64,000 bases of DNA from Euonymus europaeus (lineage: Eukaryota; Streptophyta; Magnoliopsida; Celastrales; Celastraceae). Where the stretch lies: assembly GCA_963580455.1 (NCBI GenBank), contig OY756962.1, positions 26,549,001 to 26,613,000 of the forward strand. The letters are read 5' to 3'. The notes below the pieces were generated by a model. That model was not told the DNA's origin and did no database searches. It saw only the letters and a list, made by a program, of their open reading frames with translations. Within the stretch, counting starts at the first letter, position 1. The number at the start of each line of letters is the position of its first letter. Both the position numbers and the translations under genes were made by a program. Shown piece by piece: positions 44,001 to 57,955 of this stretch.

Positions 44001-47000
44001 GCTGAAGAAAGGAAATGTAGCTAATCAGAGGGAGCACTTGATATTGCTGCTTGCCAATATGGATATAAGGGGCAAAAATCGTGAAGATTATGCTGAGGTA
44101 GATAGTTATTCTGTGGTGGTATTAGTTATTTACTTTCTAATTGCTCAATAGCATATTTCCCTCCATCTATATTGAAGACTGATAGGGGAAGAAATGTATT
44201 GCAGCTACATAACGACACCGTACCGCAGTTGATGGAGAAAGTTTTTAAGAATTATCAGTCATGGTGTAAATATTTGCGTTGCAAATCAAATCTTAGGTAT
44301 GCTGTCTTGTTACAGTCTTGACCATAGAATAACACCTTCAAATTATGAAAATGCGCTGTATTTGTTGTTTGATTTTTATTTTATTTCTCCCCCTCCTTTT
44401 CCTAGTTTGCATATTTTAATTTTTCTTAGTTTTTAATTTTGAAAAGCACATTTTGCCAGTGTCATTTTCTTTCATTTGAGTTTTCATGGACACTAGTTCT
44501 CATTTTGACCATTGAAAATTATTACACCATAAATTTGTCTTCTAATTAAGCTTGAAAAGGAAACATTTGTAGTTTTCAGAAAGCAAAAGGGGCCTTAGAT
44601 TTTCTTTTTAGCTCTTTTGCACTCACCTTGCAGGTTTCCTGGAGGTGCCGACAAACAACAATTACAGCTCATCTACATTGGACTCTATCTTCTTATATGG
44701 GGTGAAGCATCAAATATTCGATTCATGCCAGAATGCATTTGCTATATCTTCCATAATGTATGTTTTCTTTTTTATCCTATAAGCACCATTAAATGATTCT
44801 CCAAAAATAAGTTTATACCATATTCTCCTTTTTTTTGGGAGTTTATGTTCAACTTTTCAACATGAAATAATATAATTGAAAGCATCAATAATGAATTGAT
44901 GACACAAAACTCTCAAAAAGATGCACTCAACTTGGTTTTGGATTAGGGGCAAAAGTGCAAATTGATGTTGGAGCTAGTGTAAATTGAAATTAACTTTTAG
45001 AGACTTCACGATGCATAGTTTTGGTCATTGATGGTGGTATTTCTGCTTATGTTTTTGTTGGCTGCCATTGTTACTTTTCCCAGATCCCTTATGTCCTGGT
45101 TCTTTTGATTTTCTCTTTTTAACCACAGTATTACATCTCTTCCAGAAAACTTCTTGTTGGTGATTCCATCATGTACCTTATGTATTTGACATTTTTATAG
45201 AAATCTGAAATCTTTTGATACCTATCTGGGTAGAGTGTGCACTTGTTCTGTTGAAAGTGAAGCTGGTTGCTGGCGGCAAAACAATTTTCTTGAGGGATTA
45301 AACTATTTTTAACATTTAGCTAGTAGATGCTATTATTTGGGTGATATATACGCATGATTGATCTAAATTATCTATAACCATTTTTCGTTCCTCACCTTTA
45401 CACATATCAAAGTAACCTTCATGTTCTTGTTGGTTTCTTTAGATGGCAAATGAGATCTATGGAGTACTATACAGTAATACACTTCCTGTTACTGGAGAGA
45501 CACAGCATACGGCAGCACCTGATGAAGAAACTTTTTTGAGGACAGTTATAACCCCCATCTATCAGGTTTTGCGCAAGGTATTTTTGTTTAATTCAAATGT
45601 TTTCTCATATTACCTACACTATCTTCTTTCAGCGATTAAATATGAAAACTTATTTTATTTGGTGACAAAAGGAAGCTAGGAAAAACAATGGAGGCAAAGA
45701 AAGTCATTCAAAGTGGAGAAATTATGATGATTTGAATGAGTACTTCTGGTGCGTGTTTTCAATTTAAAACCCGGTTCATATTAGCTAACAAGGTTCGTAA
45801 TTGGCAGAGAATTTCTTCCCTTGTCAGGACTGACAAATGTTTTAAGCTGAAGTGGCCATGGGATCCTAAAGCTGATTTTTTTGTGCATTCAGATGAGACA
45901 CCACCTGCAAATGAGGTATGTTTGTTTTCACTATTCAAACAATTCAGGTAAATATTATTATTTACTCACGTGTTGCACTACTTCCAGATTCATTGAAAAA
46001 ATTTCAAGCTAGGGGAGGGATGTTGTAGAGTGTGACATTGTTTTTCTTTTTAATCTTTATATCATCAAATAAAAGGGATTATTGGGTCTTTAGGCCAAAT
46101 ATGGAATATTAGTTATATATGAATTTAGTAAATTAAGCTTGTATCGGATTTTGGTCAGCCATCTACATTGTAAGAGAAGTTGTTCTTCATTGACCTTAGT
46201 TTAGGCAAGAAAATTATATGAACCATAGTGTAGTGGTCAGCTGTCTATGTTTGATGAATGATGACTCTTACCTTGGTCAACCATCTACACCAAAATAAGA
46301 AAGTTTTTCTTGGGTTGCCCTGGAATAGTTAAACGTCTTCTATAATCCTTAAGGGTGAATCTTAGCAATGTGGCAAAGTTGTTTAATTACAACCTAGGTA
46401 TTACAGGTTCAAACAATGGAACAGTCTCCCCATAATTTGGGATAAGGCAGCATACATTTTCCCTTTTTTGACCACGTCACTACTATTAGAGCCTTGTGCA
46501 TCAGTGTTCTTTCCTTTTAATGCATGTTCAGAATGTTAGTAGTGGGAGATCTACTCAACTGCGGCATGGGCATCCTTGGTTGAAACCTTGTAAAGCAACC
46601 TCTCTGCAATATGGAGGCAAGATTACATGCATATGTTCAATCACTGACTTATTGGGGCAGAGAAGAAGTGGTGGGAACTTTTGTTTATCTATTTTTGGTA
46701 GTGATTGAGGGTGTAAAATCTTATCTACAATGTCAAGGTTTTGTGATTTAAATTTTGAAGTATGTTGGCGGGACATATATTCATTTAAAAGTGTGAAAGA
46801 CCAATCCTCCTAAAAGCTCAAGCTAGTAGGAGGAGTGCAGCTTTTAATATTGAAATTATTTACTCAACATTTCTCCTTCACTTGTGAGCCAAAATATTTC
46901 TCTTTTGGGAAGGCCTAGCAAGTGGAAATTTAATTATTTTTAAACTTTTGGAAGTGATATTCAAACCAAGGATCTTTTTCTTGGCTAAATCTCAAGCTGT

Positions 47001-50000
47001 AAGAGGAGTGGATCTTTGCATAAATAATTTTTTTCTGAAGCATTATAGTGCTGTAAGCCTGTAACAAACTGAAACTAGTCAATAGGAATATGGAAAAAGT
47101 GGGAGGAAATAATTAACTTTCTATGCAACCTGCATTTAGATCCTGGGGCCCTATTTCTGAGTTTTATTTTTTCGTTCTACTTTTTTCTCAGAAGTCTTCG
47201 CTTCCACAAAAATCTTATTGCAAAGTTTATTTTTTGTCCACTGGGCATTTCCTAAAAATTGTGATACTTACACTTTTTCCCTGGCAGAGGAATAACTATG
47301 GAACTGGTGGAAAGACGAAGCCAAAAACTAATTTTGTTGAAGTCCGAACTTTTTGGCACCTATACAGAAGTTTTGATAGAATGTGGATATTCTTCATATT
47401 GGCCCTGCAGGTGGGTCCTCCGCCCCCGTCTTCCTTTTTTGTTGTTGCACATTACAATTTATCAATTTCCATTTGGAATTTCAGTATCCATCAATCTTTT
47501 TTTTTTCAGGCAATGATTATAATTGCATGGAGTTCTTCTGGATCACTCGCTGCTTTATTTGATGATGACGTCTTTAGAAGTGTTTTAAGCATTTTTGTCA
47601 CATCTGCTTTTCTGAATTTTCTTCAAGGTTAGTGAAATCTAAATTATTTCGCACCTCAAAATTTTATTTACAATCTTAATGCAATTTCTCCTGGACATGT
47701 AGAGAATGATGCCGATGATTGAATGATATTTTCCCTGGTGCTGTATTTTTAATTTGATAAAAGTACTTCTAGCAACTTTATATCATTTCTAATACAGCCG
47801 TTGTAGATTTTTGGCTATTTATAACATGTTTCAATGTCATTTTATGGATTGCGGGACTACTCTCGTGCTTATCTTATTATCTTGTGCAGCTGCTCTGGAT
47901 ATTATACTTAGTCTTAATGCTTGGAGGAGCTTAAAACCCATGCAGATCCTACGTTATCTTCTGAAATTTGCAGTAGCAGCTATGTGGGCTGTGGTTTTGC
48001 CAATTGGTTATTCAAGTTCTGTGCAGAATCCAACGGGACTTGTAAAATTCTTTAGCAGTTGGGCTGGGGATTGGCGGAGCCAGTCATTCTACAACTTTGC
48101 GGTTGCAATTTATCTGATACCTAACATATTGGCAGCATTGGTATTTTTCCTTCCACCTTTAAGGAGAACCATGGAGCGTTCAAACTGGCGGATTATCACC
48201 CTTATTATGTGGTGGGCTCAGGCAAGCATGTTTAGATTATTATATTACCGAATTTTGGGGTTTACGTGATTCCTTTCTCTCTCTTCCTTCAATTAATTAA
48301 CTGTTGCTTTATATATTCTCAACTACACTGCAGCCAAAACTGTATGTTGGAAGAGGCATGCATGAGGATATGATCTCACTTTTCAGGTAAGGAAAACATA
48401 TATTCTTGAACTTCGTTTTGCTTGAGTTATTTTATTGGGAAAGATCTGCTGAATAAAGTTGCTCATTTGGTGCTTGGGTGTCAGTCTTACAATTTTTGTC
48501 ACATTTTTTACTTGGAAATTCAGAGCTGGTGCTTTGATCTAGTTGACTCAAATCCATTAAAATAATTACACTTCCGTATGCGCAGGTATACACTGTTTTG
48601 GATCATGCTGCTTATTAGCAAGCTAGCATTCAGCTACTATGTGGAGGTGTGTTGTACTCTTAATGCTCTTTTATATGTTACTATTTTTCAGTCTAGACAT
48701 GAATGCTTCAGCACATTCCCTATTTTTGTGTTTACTTACTTTATTATTGATAGATGCATCTTATAACAAAAGACTATAATCGTGTTTTGTTATACATCTG
48801 TGGTTATATTCTTTTCATGGCTCCATCTTGTAGAATTCTTTTAGATTGATACGCATAAATGACCTAAGGTCAATATGTCAACCGCAGGCAAAAAATGTAA
48901 AAATTGTAACATGTTGTTTTACATGGTATTAGAGAACAGAATCAATTGTGTCTGCTGTAAGAATCCCATGTTGGCAAGTGAATTAGAAAAGCTGCAGACT
49001 ATAAGAAACATTTGAAAATATATATCTGATTATAATTATGACATGCTCTGTACTATTTTTATTGCAGTATTAGAATGCGGTTATAATTTGATTGTCTGGG
49101 ACAATTTGTTTCCATGTTTGAGTTCCTAAGTTTGCGTGCATAATAGAATTCATTTTTATCGATGTCCACCTCAAATTTCATTAAGAGTAGTGAAAATATT
49201 TTGTCAGAAAAAAAAGGCAATGCCTGCCAGGTTGTCAAATATATAAAACATTTTCTACTGATTATGAGTTTTTGCTGTAACTATATTTGTGGATCATATT
49301 TCATATAGGCTTTAGCTCTTGTATTGCTTTGTAACCTCTTGTTTCAATTTGTGTATAACATTTTCTTTCTTGGATATCTCTGAAATTCAGGTTCATTATA
49401 ATTCTTACTCTAAATATTATTTCTATAGATACTGCCTCTAGTTGAACCAACAAAGTTGATAATGGAGATGCACGTTGATAATTACCAATGGCATGAGTTC
49501 TTTCCAAATGGTAATAATTTACTATATGTGGCCATTTCAGTTTTGTTCGTTATACTCTTATAACATGTTGTTAACGGCTACCGAAATTTTTCTGTAGTTG
49601 CCCATAATATTGGAGTTGTTATAGCAATATGGGCACCAATCATTCTGGTAAGGAGTGCAAAAGCATATCTAGGATTGTCAAAACAAGTACTGCATGGCTG
49701 TTCTTTCAAAATTTTTTTTTTACTTTGATTGCTGTAACGTACTTCAAATCTATTGTTATGTAGGTTTATTTTACGGATACACAAATATGGTATGCCATTT
49801 TCTCCACTCTTTTTGGTGGAATTCATGGAGCTTTCAGTCATTTGGGTGAGGTAGGTTATCATCATCTTGTTCTTATACACTAGAAAACTGGTGATGGTAC
49901 TTGCTCGTGGTTTTGTGACATTTGATGATCCTTTGTTGCCATGCATAAGCTTAAGTTCTCACTCATTTTATTTTTTCTAGAATTGCATTTCTGAATTGAT

Positions 50001-53000
50001 GTCTGGATGATGGATCATCAATTTGAGCCATTTGTCTTTTTATCAGATACGGACTCTTGGGATGTTGCGGTCCAGATTTGATGCTGTACCTTTAGCTTTC
50101 AGTCATCATCTTATGCCAACATCAGGAAAGGATGCCAAAAGAAAACCTTCGGTATATCTTTTAATCATTCCAAGTTTTTCTGCAGTTTGTTCTAAAATTT
50201 AAAGGAAACCGTTACACATTAAAAATCATGGGGTTCAGTCAGTTGTATCTATTCAATTCATAGTGGCCTGTCTTAGGTCCGTTTTCTTATTTTTCTTTGA
50301 CGAAAGTAATACTCAACATGACAGGATGAGTCAGAGGAAAGGAAGAACATTGCAAATTTTTCTCAGGTTTGGAATGAATTCATACATTCTATGCGTCTGG
50401 AGGATTTGATCAGTAATAGGTATAGACTGCTTCTTTTCAATATTTGTGTAATATGTTCCTGCACCATGTTTAAGATTTTCTTTCTTTCCTTTGACTTTAT
50501 ATTATATAGGGAAAGAGATTTGCTACTTGTTCCATATTCTTCTATTGATGTGTCAGTTGTCCAATGGCCTCCTTTCTTGCTTGCGAGTAAGGTATAATTT
50601 CTGATTAGTTTCCTATGTTGATCAGTTGATGTTTATGCTCAATGTGAATACTTAACTAAATTGTTTCCTTCCTCGCTTGTAAACATGATAGATTCCTATA
50701 GCATTGGACATGGCAAAAGATTTTAAGGGGAAGGAGGATGCTGAGTTATTTCGGAAGATTAAAAATGATGATTATATGTGCTCAGCAGTGATTGAATGCT
50801 ACGAGACACTCCGAGATATAATGTTTGGCCTCCTGGAGGATGAAGCAGATAAACTGTAAATCAGAAAATTTATCTTGACATATTGATTTTCTACAGATGA
50901 TCTTGAACCACCTGGCTATATGTGATTGTTAACATTCATAGTTTTATTGATTTTCTTATTCATGTTATTTCCTTTTCTTTTTGATTTAGGATCATAAAGC
51001 AGATCTGTAATGAAGTCGACATTAGCATACAACAGCATTGGTTTCTGAATAATTTCCGGATGAGCGGGCTGCCTTTACTAAGTGAAAAGTTGGAGAAGTT
51101 CTTAAATTTCTTGGTACATCACTCTCCATTTTTTAATTTCAAACCATCCCATCTTAAGGTGGAAATTTGTATTCATTTTTCAGCTTTGATTGCTTACACT
51201 GGTCCATTGACAGCTACTATATTATGAAGATGTCGAGGCATCCAAGTCTGAAGTAAATGTTGAGGCATCCAAGTCTAAAGTAAATGTTGAGGCATACAAG
51301 TCTCAAGTGATCAATGTCCTTCAAGATATCGTGGAAATTATTACCCAAGATGTTATGGTTAATGGTCATGAGTAAGTGCTAACAAAAACTATACTTCCAT
51401 AGGCTGTGAAAAAAGTGTTCTTTTTTAGTAATGCAACAAGGCATTATCACTATTGTATGCTATTGAATTTTTATGCTCTCTGTAGAATCCTGCAAAGAGC
51501 TCACTCTGACAATCATGGTGCCGAAGAACGCAAGAAAGAGATGAGGTTTGAAAAGATAAATTTAAACCTTATGCAAATCAAATCTTGGAGCGAGAAGGTA
51601 CCCTCAACTCCCACTTTGTTGCTTCAAATGACATGTAACAAATAAGTAACACACGTGCACAAGGCTTCCGCAGTGCCGGGGGTTGGGACAGGAAACATGT
51701 ACGCATACCTTACCCCCACATAATATGTGGAGAGATTGATTTTAGGAATTAAACCTATAACTTATAGGTTGCACCTTTGCAAATTTACTAATGTACCACA
51801 TGTTCGTCTGTAACTATTGCACAAATTCTTATTCTTTATTATATCTCTCTGTAGGTTGTTAGGCTTAATTTGCTAGTGACGGTCAAGGAATCTGCCATAA
51901 ATGTGCCAACAAATCTGGAGGCCCGCCGACGTATAACCTTCTTTACAAACTCATTGTTTATGATTATGCCAAATGCTCCAAAAGTTCGCGACATGCTCTC
52001 CTTCAGGTCAGTTTTAATGCAAGACCCAAGTGACACAACAAAATATATTAAGCTGTTAAACAGAAAGAAAATAATAAAATATTATAATAATCATATGGAA
52101 GAAAAAAGTCTCCGGATTTTTTTTTAGTAAAAGAGTCTTTTTTACAACATTGGTTGCTAATTGCTGCAACTTGGACAATATTTAAAGATTAATCTCTGTT
52201 TTTATTTGGGCATGAGGAGATTATGTTCTTCAAGATTTGGTTCATTTGCTGATTATTTTGATTTCTTGATGTTCTTAACCAGCATATGAATCCCGCAAAT
52301 TTTAGTTAAAAATTTTTCTAGTGTGATGAAAAATTAACTGATTGTAGGCATTTTTTTTTTCCTATTTTCCTATTGATTAAATTTTTGATTTTTTTTTCCA
52401 GTGTTTTGACTCCATATTACAAAGAGGATGTACTCTACTCCGAGGAGGAACTCAATAAGGAAAATGAGGATGGAATAACAACTCTGTTCTACCTGCAAAA
52501 AATTTATCCTGGTGAGTTATCAAACCGATGCTCCGTTGCAATTTCTTCTTGATATATATTTTATGAACTAACCAAGTTTCTTTGAGCTGAAACTAGATGA
52601 ATGGCAAAATTTCCAGGATCGCATAAATGATCCTAAAGATAAAAATTATGCAAAAGATAAGAAGGAGTTAAAGATGGAATTAATTCGTCAGTGGGTATCC
52701 TACAGGGGGCAGACACTATCAAGAACAGGTCTGCCAGTTGGAACCTTCTATTACATGAGTTGGGTCCATTTATCAGTTCTCACTCTCTCCCTATTGTTTT
52801 ATGTATTTATTTCTGGCAGTGAGGGGGATGATGTACTACAGGCAGGCTCTAGAACTTCAATACTTCCTGGAATCTGCAGGAGACAATGGTAGGTGGTTTC
52901 TTTCATGAATATTGTGTCTCGATGAAGACTCGCTTTCTTTAGAGTTTGGCTTATGATCTTTTAAATTTTGATGCAATGGTGAGTTGATAAAGTTTGCGTG

Positions 53001-56000
53001 GTTTACTTTGCAGCTATATTTGGTGGCTACCGGACCAATGAATCAAGAGTGGATTATAAGGCTTTTTTTGATCGTGCGCAAGCACTGGTTGATTTGAAAT
53101 TCACCTACGTTGTTTCTTGTCAGGTTTATGGTACTCAAAAAAAGTCCAGAGATCCTCGAGACCGAAGTTGTTACAGTAATATTCTAAATCTCATGTTGAC
53201 GTAAGTAAAGTTATTCTGAATGACTTGAGTACATTTCTCAATTTTCGAATATAAAAGTTAGAAGGCATCTCTAATCTTGTAAAACTGTATAGGTATCCCT
53301 CTCTACGCGTCGCTTACATTGATGAACGAGATGAAACTGTGAATGGAAAACCTCAGAAGTATTATTACTCTGTTCTTCTGAAGGGAGGAGTTAAGTTGGA
53401 TGAGGTAAGTTTGATGAGATAACTAAAAATAATTCCAAAAGAGTTTTATTTGTAAAAATAGAATTTGTTTATGGTGGGATTTTTTACTTTGTATAGCCGT
53501 ATAGGAAGCTACGTTGCAGTTGCATATACTAATTTACCATAATGTAGGAATTTCCCATAGTGCTTTGTTTGTTTTGGTACCTTAAGTAGTTTCTGTGGCA
53601 ATATGCATAATATTATATGGGCATTGGTAAATGATCGACTTGCTTCTTCCATTTTTTTTTCCCTTTCTGTAGAACTGTTTTTTTCTTCTTCCTGCAACGA
53701 CATATTTCTCACTCTCTATGTTTGACTTGTTCTATATTTTTTCGTATACAACCATCTCTGTAATTCAGATAGAGATATACGCTCTGGAAGGAAGACGAGT
53801 TACTGAACTAGTTTGTGTCTCTGTTGTCTGTCAAGAAATATTCATAAGATCCATATGCATGAATGGTTTTCTACAGGAAATTTATAGAATTAAGCTTCCG
53901 GGCCCACCAACAGATATTGGAGAAGGGAAACCTGAAAATCAGAATCATGCAATCATTTTTACTCGGGGAGAGGCTCTTCAGACCATTGACATGAATCAGG
54001 TAGTTGACATATGCGTACTCTGACATTTTATACGGAATGAGTCACTGTTTTTTCTTCTTTGTTCTCAGGATAACTATTTTGAAGAAGCTTTCAAAATGAG
54101 AAATGTATTGGAAGAATTTCTGAAACCTCGTCGTGCAGCACGAAAACCTACAATTTTGGGTCTTAGAGAACATATATTTACTGGAAGGTCAGCCATAACA
54201 TTCGAGCTTTAAATTCATCTTTATCTGACTACTTATTTGCTTTTTGAAAATAAGTCCAGAGTCATGAATAAACATTTTGCAGAATGGTGAAAGTTTTTGG
54301 AGTTCATGCACTCTTACCTTTTCCTTCTTACATTACAGTGTTTCTTCACTTGCTTGGTTCATGTCCAATCAGGAGACAAGTTTTGTAACCATTGGTCAAC
54401 GAATTTTGGCAAGCCCTTTGAGGTAAGCCTGAAACTTTATTGCATGCCAATGATTGATTATGCTGCTAAAAGTTACTTTTCGTAATGTTTGAACTGTATA
54501 TCAGATTCATTGAAGCTAAGACATAGATTTGTGTACCCTTCTTTTCCCTCCTTTGTAGTGCAATAAATGTTTGCTTTTGAAAAATGGGAATCACCATGAT
54601 TTCATTCATGGAAAGAAAAGGAAGACAGATGAAAATAAAGGCTAGACAGTTTTTCAGACATTCATATCCCAAATGTTGTATAACTAAAAAGTAAACAACT
54701 CCTATGCACAGGGCTCCAGCAGTGGATGGGTTGCAGGATGTACGTAAACCTTTCCAAGAATTGAACTTGTAACCTTTAGGTTGTACACCTACAATTCTAC
54801 CACTGGGATAGTTTGTCCCAAATATTGTACAACTACCTTGTCTAAATTAATAATCCCAGAAACAGACTGATTTTAAACTCACAAAACTATTGGCATGGAA
54901 AATGAGGATTGAATTTTTGTCTAGACCTTAAAGTGGCTTTGTAACACTAAATACACCATATGCAGATACATCAAGTCAAACTCAAACTCAAACTAACGGT
55001 TGATGCTTGCATTATGTCCAAATTTCATTATTTATTTAGGTGGAAAAAAAAAGTTTCGAATTACTTGTGTGCTCTATCTCATTATACTAAATGGTCTTAC
55101 TTACTTTCAGGGTGCGGTTCCACTATGGTCATCCTGATATATTTGACAGAATCTTCCACATAACTAGGGGTGGAATAAGTAAAGCTTCGAAAACAATAAA
55201 CTTGAGCGAGGATATATTTTCAGGTAACTTTTGGTTCATCTACGGACTAGAGAACATGATAGTAGAAATAATATAATGTATATTTGTAATGCTCTATAGG
55301 GTATAATTCAACTCTGCGAAGAGGATATATAACACATCATGAATATATTCAAGTGGGCAAGGGACGTGATGTGGGGATGAATCAGATATCATCTTTTGAG
55401 GCAAAGGTGGCAAATGGAAATGGAGAGCAGACGCTTAGCCGTGATGTTTATCGACTTGGACGACGTTTTGACTTCTATAGAATGTTGTCATTCTACTTCA
55501 CAACAGTGGGTTTCTATTTTAGTAGCATGGTGAGTTTTCCAATTAATGTCTATGCATATTGTTTTAAGCATCTTCTCTAGTGTTATAATTTGTTGTGGCC
55601 AATGCTGCTTCTGTTTGGGCAAGTTTTGGAGGGCACATTAATTAATTGAACTTGGTGAACTTTAATTTTTTTGGAGTTTTCTGTGATTTGATGCACCATC
55701 TTAGAGAGACAAATCTAACAATCTTTACTTGGGTATGAGCTAGTGTTGAAGAGACTTAATAGTTAACAGATATTATCATTGTTATCTCTTGTTGCTATTG
55801 TAATGTCAAGGCTTCTAGGGGTCACTTCATGGAAAGCTACAGCTTTCACATAGCATGATGGCATGTTAGTATGTACTTCATCTGCTACATCTTCCTCGGT
55901 GTTTTATATGCTTAAAATTAAAAGAAAGAATAAATGTTTATCATGGGGAACGCATGACTAGGATGCCCATTACCTTTCATTTAACATGCCAATTACCCAC

Positions 56001-57955
56001 AGGTCTCATATGACTCTTAGCACGTGTTGAAGGTATCCCTTCTTTATAGGATTAGTGAAGCAGTGTTGAGTGATGTAGGCTATATTTAAATACCTGACAC
56101 ACAGGGAATATTCAAAGAGGTCAGTTTGTATTAATATGTGGTTCAATTAGGTAGTTGCTTGTGTAGCACCGTGAAGCAAAAAGAGTTCATCCTTCTTGAT
56201 TTGCATGTTTTGTTATTTCAGGTTACTGTCCTCACAGTATATCTCTTCTTATATGGGCGTTTGTATATGGTCATGAGTGGATTGGAAAAAGAGATTCTTC
56301 AGAATCCAGACATCCATCAGAGCAATGCACTTGAACAGGCTCTGGCTACCCAATCTGTTTTCCAGCTAGGCTTGTTGCTGGTACTGCCCATGGTTATGGA
56401 AATTGGCCTAGAAAAAGGGTTTCGCACTGCTCTGGGTGATTTCATCATTATGCAGCTCCAGCTGGCCTCTGTTTTTTTTACATTTCAGCTTGGAACGAAA
56501 GCACATTATTTTGGGAAAACCATCTTGCACGGAGGTTCCAAATATCGAGCTACTGGCCGGGGGTTTGTTGTTTTCCATGCAAAGTTTGCTGAAAATTATA
56601 GGTTGTACTCACGAAGCCACTTTGTGAAGGGATTGGAGCTGTTCATATTATTGGTCTTGTATGGAGTTTATGGAGGATCATATCGCAATTCAAGTCTTTA
56701 TTTTTTCATCACATTCTCCATGTGGTTCCTGGTTGGGTCTTGGTTGTTTGCTCCTTTTATATTCAATCCATCTGGTTTCGACTGGCAAAAAACAGTGGAT
56801 GATTGGACAGATTGGAAGAGGTGGATGGGGAATCGTGGTGGAATAGGGATCTCACCTGACAGAAGTTGGGAGTCATGGTGGGATGGGGAACAAGAGCACC
56901 TCAAATACACAAATATAAGGGGAAGAGTTCTTGAGATAATTCTTGCATTTCGATTCTTTATCTATCAATACAGCATTGTCTACCACCTTGATATAGCTCA
57001 TCACAGCAAGAGTATACTGGTAAGGTTTACTATTTCAATAATAGAATGTTTGTCACCTTATGAAAGTTAATCTGTGGTGTATAACCCATCTTACAACTCT
57101 CTTTTGAACTTTGTGCTATTTGTAGGTGTATGGACTTTCATGGATGGTTATGGTCACTGCTCTTCTAGTGTTGAAGGTATGACACAAGAAAAGAAAATAG
57201 AGAGATAGATATGCCTACTAGACCAGAGTTACTCTATGAAGGGTTTACAAGCAGTTCATTTTGTGTTTTTCATAACTTTTTAGATAAAAAATGTCAGCTT
57301 GTTTAATGCCTTTCTTTTCTCTGTACTACTTTTATCTTACATGTGTTCACCCGGTCCTTTACTGCTTCTTTTATGTTGCCGTCAGATGGTATCAATGGGG
57401 AGACGAAGATTTGGGACAGACTTTCAGCTCATGTTCAGGATTTTGAAGGCACTTTTGTTCCTTGGCTTCATGTCAGTTATGACTGTCTTGTTTGTAGTAT
57501 GTGGCCTCACTATATCAGATTTATTTGCCGCCATCCTTGCTTTTTTGCCCACCGGATGGGCCCTCCTCATTGTGAGTCGAGTCTTTCATTTTGCTGTTAG
57601 TATGCAGTTACCAAATTATATAATTACACTTACTGTTCAATTAATGATGACAAATGATTTTTTTAGTAGCAATTTGGTATATTGACTAAGCCCTCATTTT
57701 TTCTGTTTTCTTATGAAGATTGCACAAGCCTGCAGACCTCTATTTAAGGGAATAGGTTTCTGGGATTCAATAAAGGAGCTAGGGAGAGCATATGAGTACA
57801 TAATGGGACTATTTCTATTTGCACCGATAGCAGTTTTGTCATGGTTCCCGTTTGTATCAGAGTTCCAAACCCGTCTGCTCTTCAATCAAGCATTTAGTAG
57901 AGGCCTCCAGATTTCAATGATTCTTGCAGGAAGGAAAGAGAAGACACAGTCTTAA
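41020..57955 (+). CDS. CALS7: Callose synthase 7-like (GSL7), 42 exons, 1945 aa
   Basis: 1,3-beta-glucan synthase of the plasma membrane, using UDP-glucose; the CALS7 orthologue makes sieve-plate callose in phloem. Exons: 41020-41236, 41544-41644, 41754-41866, 41999-42086, 42173-42283, 42391-42543, 44008-44097, 44205-44296, 44634-44757, 45443-45577, 45672-45748, 45828-45915, 47288-47410, 47510-47627, 47890-48221, 48334-48386, 48586-48646, 49429-49510, 49598-49647, 49764-49850, 50047-50151, 50325-50419, 50510-50591, 50692-50855, 50990-51113, 51214-51371, 51486-51597, 51855-52006, 52402-52511, 52597-52728, 52820-52888, 53014-53200, 53293-53404, 53877-53999, 54069-54187, 54339-54422, 55111-55223, 55300-55529, 56222-57019, 57126-57176, 57386-57571, 57719-57955. 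All phases agree. Start [15 protein letters not shown]. Order: Vta1-like N-terminus, FKS1 domain ([20 protein letters not shown]), first membrane cluster, cytosolic glucan-synthase domain (about residue 1046 on; [23 protein letters not shown]), C-terminal membrane cluster. Oddities: GC donor after exon 15, and a tripled 9-residue unit in exon 26. Confidence 0.95.
48222..48333 (+). other. GC-AG intron of the callose synthase gene
   Basis: After WWAQ (exon 15 ends 48221) the donor is CAG|GCAAGC, and the acceptor is CACTGCAG before PKLYVGRGM. The protein alignment across [15 protein letters not shown] leaves no other junction in frame. GC-AG introns are a known minority class spliced by the major spliceosome. 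Confidence 0.85.
51655..51796 (+). mobile_element. SINE, Au-like, in callose synthase intron 27
   Basis: GTGCACAAGGCTTCCGCAGT, then GCCGGGG and ATGTACGCATACCTTACCCC, resemble the 5' part of the plant Au SINE family, and AGGAATTAAACCTATAACTT followed by ATAGGTTGCACC its later tRNA-related part. The copy is old and diverged. No clear poly-T tail or target duplication was resolved. Confidence 0.65.
54704..54810 (+). mobile_element. SINE, Au-like, in callose synthase intron 36
   Basis: TGCACAGGGCTCCAGCAGTG, then GATGTACGTAAACC, then GAATTGAACTTGTAACCTTT and AGGTTGTACACC, follow the same order as the copy in intron 27 and the Au family. It lies in the 688-bp intron between exons 36 and 37 in the same orientation as the gene. 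It is diverged and probably inactive. Confidence 0.6.

Noticed and set aside
47123..47632. 169-codon open frame in the callose synthase region
   Set aside because: It reads from intron 12 through exons 13-14 and an intron that happens to be open; the spliced model explains the conserved parts.
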